The translations under genes and the position numbers were made by a program. This document shows positions 59,086-62,000 of a DNA stretch of 62,000 bases, in pieces (positions within the stretch are counted from its first letter, which is position 1; the number at the start of each line of letters is the position of its first letter). A model generated the notes under the pieces. That model was not told the origin of the DNA, did not search any database, and was given only the letters and a program-made list of their open reading frames with translations. The stretch comes from Acanthaster planci (lineage: Eukaryota > Echinodermata > Asteroidea > Valvatida > Acanthasteridae). The stretch is taken from NCBI RefSeq assembly GCF_001949145.1, contig NW_019091374.1:1646670-1708669 (forward strand). The letters are read 5' to 3'.

Positions 59086-62000
59086 TTTAAAATTTATACC
59101 GCGTATTTTCCATTAAAATGTGATCAAATGTGCCTTACAATTTAAAACAATACAACCACTGCGCATATGTCTAAAATATAAGTCAAAATTACAGACATCA
59201 AAACCATATAAAATTATTCTATTGGATTCCCAAAACCATAACTATCTACTTACAATTACATTAAATTACATTACATATACAACCGCATTAAATTGCAAAT
59301 AATTAGCTAGAACAATGGGGGAAAACAAAGTATTTGAGTGCTTGTGTAACCAGGTAACGAAGTACAAATTCACAGAATCATTTCATTTAACATAAAACAC
59401 ATCCACCAAATATATATATCCGTACAGGGTCAATATCAGCTATGTACCACCAAAGCTATTAGAGACGTACGACGAAGAAAAAAAAACCTAAGAACGAAAA
59501 CCAGTCACAGAAAACAAAACGAAGAATAAGAATAACAGAAAAACAAAAATTCCAATTTCCAAAACCTTGCCTGTGACAAATTAAAAGTACGGGCACTGTT
59601 TCCTCCGCATCAAATCCAACCAGGCAGAGTATCGTTCGACAGCCTGACATTAACTGGATGCAAAGTTAATGGAACACATCCAGGACAATTATGTCACAAA
59701 ACATTTGGACCAAAACGACAGATTCCTGACGGTGATAGACATCAATTTCGTATTGAAATGCACGTCACGTCTGGCTGACTCATATTACCTGAATGCCCTG
59801 TACATATACCCATGTAAATATTCAACCCATAAAACGCAATTTTCTGCTTTGCAAAGTATATTGGGATACCAGTAAAAGCAAGGATGCTGTAACTTCCCCC
59901 CCCCCAAAAAAAAAAAACAAAACAAAACAAAAACACGCGTCTAGCGATGCGTGTCTAGCGTGTCAACATGTCAATCGGAAAGTTACAATTTTAAGCCGAC
60001 CAGCTTTGGAAAAATGAGCACTTTGCGACAACTGTAAATCCGATTTTTGTTTAAAAAGTGGGGTCGAATAGGTTGCAACACTTTCCTGGGAAACCTTCAC
60101 AAGGCTCGGTGTAAAAAGAAATGCACGGCGACAATGTCGGGGGAAAATGTTGAGTGGATAAATTCCGGCCCGGCTTTTACGGTTAACCCTGACCCACTGC
60201 ACGATGTGCATAGGCCTACATTCACCGAATCTATCCTACAATTGCAGATTAAAGAGGAATGTCATCGTGAATTATGAGAGAAAGCAAATTCACATTATAA
60301 AGCAAGTTATGAGACGGAGAGAATCCCCCCTCCCCGCTTTGTGTCGGTCATTGTCTCACTGGAATTCTTTTCAGACATCTAGGGGGATTTTGTTAGGTAC
60401 TGGTAGCAATCGTCTAGAATGTGTATAGCGATCGGACAAATTGGGGGGGGGTACCCCTCGGTCTCGTTTCTTGCTGGATATGCAAATTCTTGAAGAACGT
60501 TTGAAAGATACACAAGGAGTTGGGAGAAATACGCCACTCACCTTCTTCAGCATTAAAAGAATCCGCCGTGTCCACTGGCAAAACAACCGCTTGTATGCGC
60601 AGTCCTTTAAACCACAATTTGACACTGCTCACGATTATCCCATTTCCTTTGAGAATTCACGCAGGACTGGCCACGTGCTTGCACATGTCTTTTTGAAGAG
60701 AGCCAAGCCACAGAAGGTAGTATCGCTCAGAAGCTTCGTGAAACCTCAGGAGAAGAGAATAAAGACGGCTCAGCTGTACTGGGTTTAAAGCGGAAAGGGA
60801 AAACCAGGGAACTGACACGAAACCCAAAGGCCTAAGATCAGCTCCGAAACAAGAATTTGCTCTGCTAGGAAGATTTTTACGGCGTGTACTGAGGGCAGAA
60901 TTCGTCTTGGCATCCCGCAAACGAGAATTCTTCCTCCTCGCAAGTGGGTGAATATCGAACTGTCTTTGGTGATTACAACAAAAACTGTCTTGTTGGGACG
61001 TCGGGCCAAATTTTGTATTTCTAGACACTTCTAGCTGTCTTTGGTAAGACGAGGTTTGTTTTTGTGTTTCTGAGGAAGGGATTGAATAAACACAGAACAC
61101 ATATGGACCATGCCCTGGGTTGGGTTCGAACCTGGGGCAGGGAGGGGAACTATCCCTACGTCACTCCTCAAGCTGATCGACACGTACCATTTTGCGTAGT
61201 CTCCAGGGTAAATGTCGTCGCCGGGGCGAGTTGAACAACTACCCATTGCCTGCCAGCGCTATCGCATCGGATACAACAGAGGGCGCTTCCATAAAGGAAG
61301 AGAAAAAAGTGGGGGAACATCGAACACTTCAGCTGCTGGTATTTGGGAATCGCCTCTGTTCCCCGAGGGCAGGGATTGTGACCCTTAAAAACACCATCCG
61401 TCGTATTTACACCGCAAGTGACAGTCCCAAATAGCGTCGCACCAAGCGCCTTTGAATTACAGGCGGAGAGCAATCCAAATCGCTCTTCTAGGGGTACAGA
61501 TTTACGACCAAGAATTTAAATGGATCCCCCGCTTACAAATCACTTACAAACAGCGGCCGCAGATGAGGTACACACGATGCACCATTAGTGATGCCCTTTC
61601 GTGGCAGAACCAGATCAGTGTGTTTGCGTCTGGGAGTGGGCAGGCATTACATTGGGCCTGTCATTCATTTTGACATTTTGGGGAGATTAGGTTCGCGGAG
61701 GTGAAGATGACGGGCTGCGTCGGGCAATGAACGAGGGGCCGAAAAACTTGTCTCCGGCCTTTGTGTGGGCGGAGGAGGGAGGGAGATCATCACGATGTCA
61801 TTTGCTTATCGATATTTGATATTACTTGTGAAACCGGTAAACAAGGAGAGTTACAAATTGGAATGTACCCAAAAATGGTTCTAAAACATGGTGCGCTCAA
61901 TCAAATCAATCTAATCCATCACAGTCAAGAAAATTCAAATCAGATTCCATTCAAATCTACCCAACAAATTATGGAACCACCGATTCAAATAAACAATCCA
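59086..62000. other. Gene-free end of window
   Basis: AT-rich to about 60000 with few G on the plus strand, then mixed composition. A palindromic GGTTCGAACC near 61126 was checked for a tRNA and no cloverleaf was found. The frames at 60441-60788 and 61100-60657 show no known domain. Confidence 0.5.

Noticed and set aside
61100-61200. GGTTCGAACC suggestive of a tRNA T-loop
   Set aside because: No acceptor stem, D-arm or anticodon arm could be laid out on either strand around it.
1-62000. CRISPR arrays, operons or bacterial features
   Set aside because: No regularly spaced identical repeats, ribosome-binding-site patterns or dense gene packing. The window is animal DNA.

Overview
The window is animal nuclear DNA: AT-rich, intron-rich and mostly non-coding. 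It holds one clear protein-coding gene, a GATA-family zinc-finger transcription factor of the GATA4/5/6 class, on the minus strand. Its coding exons lie between 45197 and 11172, about 34 kb. The class follows from the twin fingers, the SPVYVPTTR and MYQS motifs, and a KPQRRL / QTRKRKPK context. The host is most likely an echinoderm, perhaps a sea star. That rests on genome style only (a diffuse GATA4/5/6 locus, abundant TAGGCCTA palindromes, a degenerate C1q-domain gene and a retroelement fragment nearby) and is an inference.

Gene layout in transcription order: exon 1 (45197-44150, N-terminal activation region); a 23.5 kb first intron; a 30-nt microexon (20614-20585); the N-finger exon (19934-19789); a phase-0 99-nt candidate cassette exon (17099-17001) that would enlarge the linker between the fingers; the C-finger exon (16157-16029); a basic-tail and polyQ exon (12254-12060); and the last exon (11564-11172). 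Splice sites and reading phases agree at every junction. The predicted protein is 646 residues without the cassette and 679 with it. A 7-residue upstream ORF overlaps the first start codon.

The 3' flank (1-11171) holds a truncated retroelement pre-RT fragment (3208-3640), a dispersed repeat in two copies, a broken C1q-domain gene (4610-5134), and long stretches with nothing recognised. The 5' flank (45198-62000) has no recognisable gene. It holds a near-perfect 28-bp-stem palindrome (47575-47630), a GATA-site doublet and a long A tract. Intron 1 contains candidate cis-regulatory clusters (Otx-like plus GATA sites), a fold-back element, a 249-bp tandem duplication, a (GA)20 microsatellite and one ambiguous base.

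The most interesting observations are the cassette exon between the two zinc fingers and the N-terminus, which carries a GATA1/2/3-type VFFNHLD motif in an otherwise GATA4/5/6-type protein.
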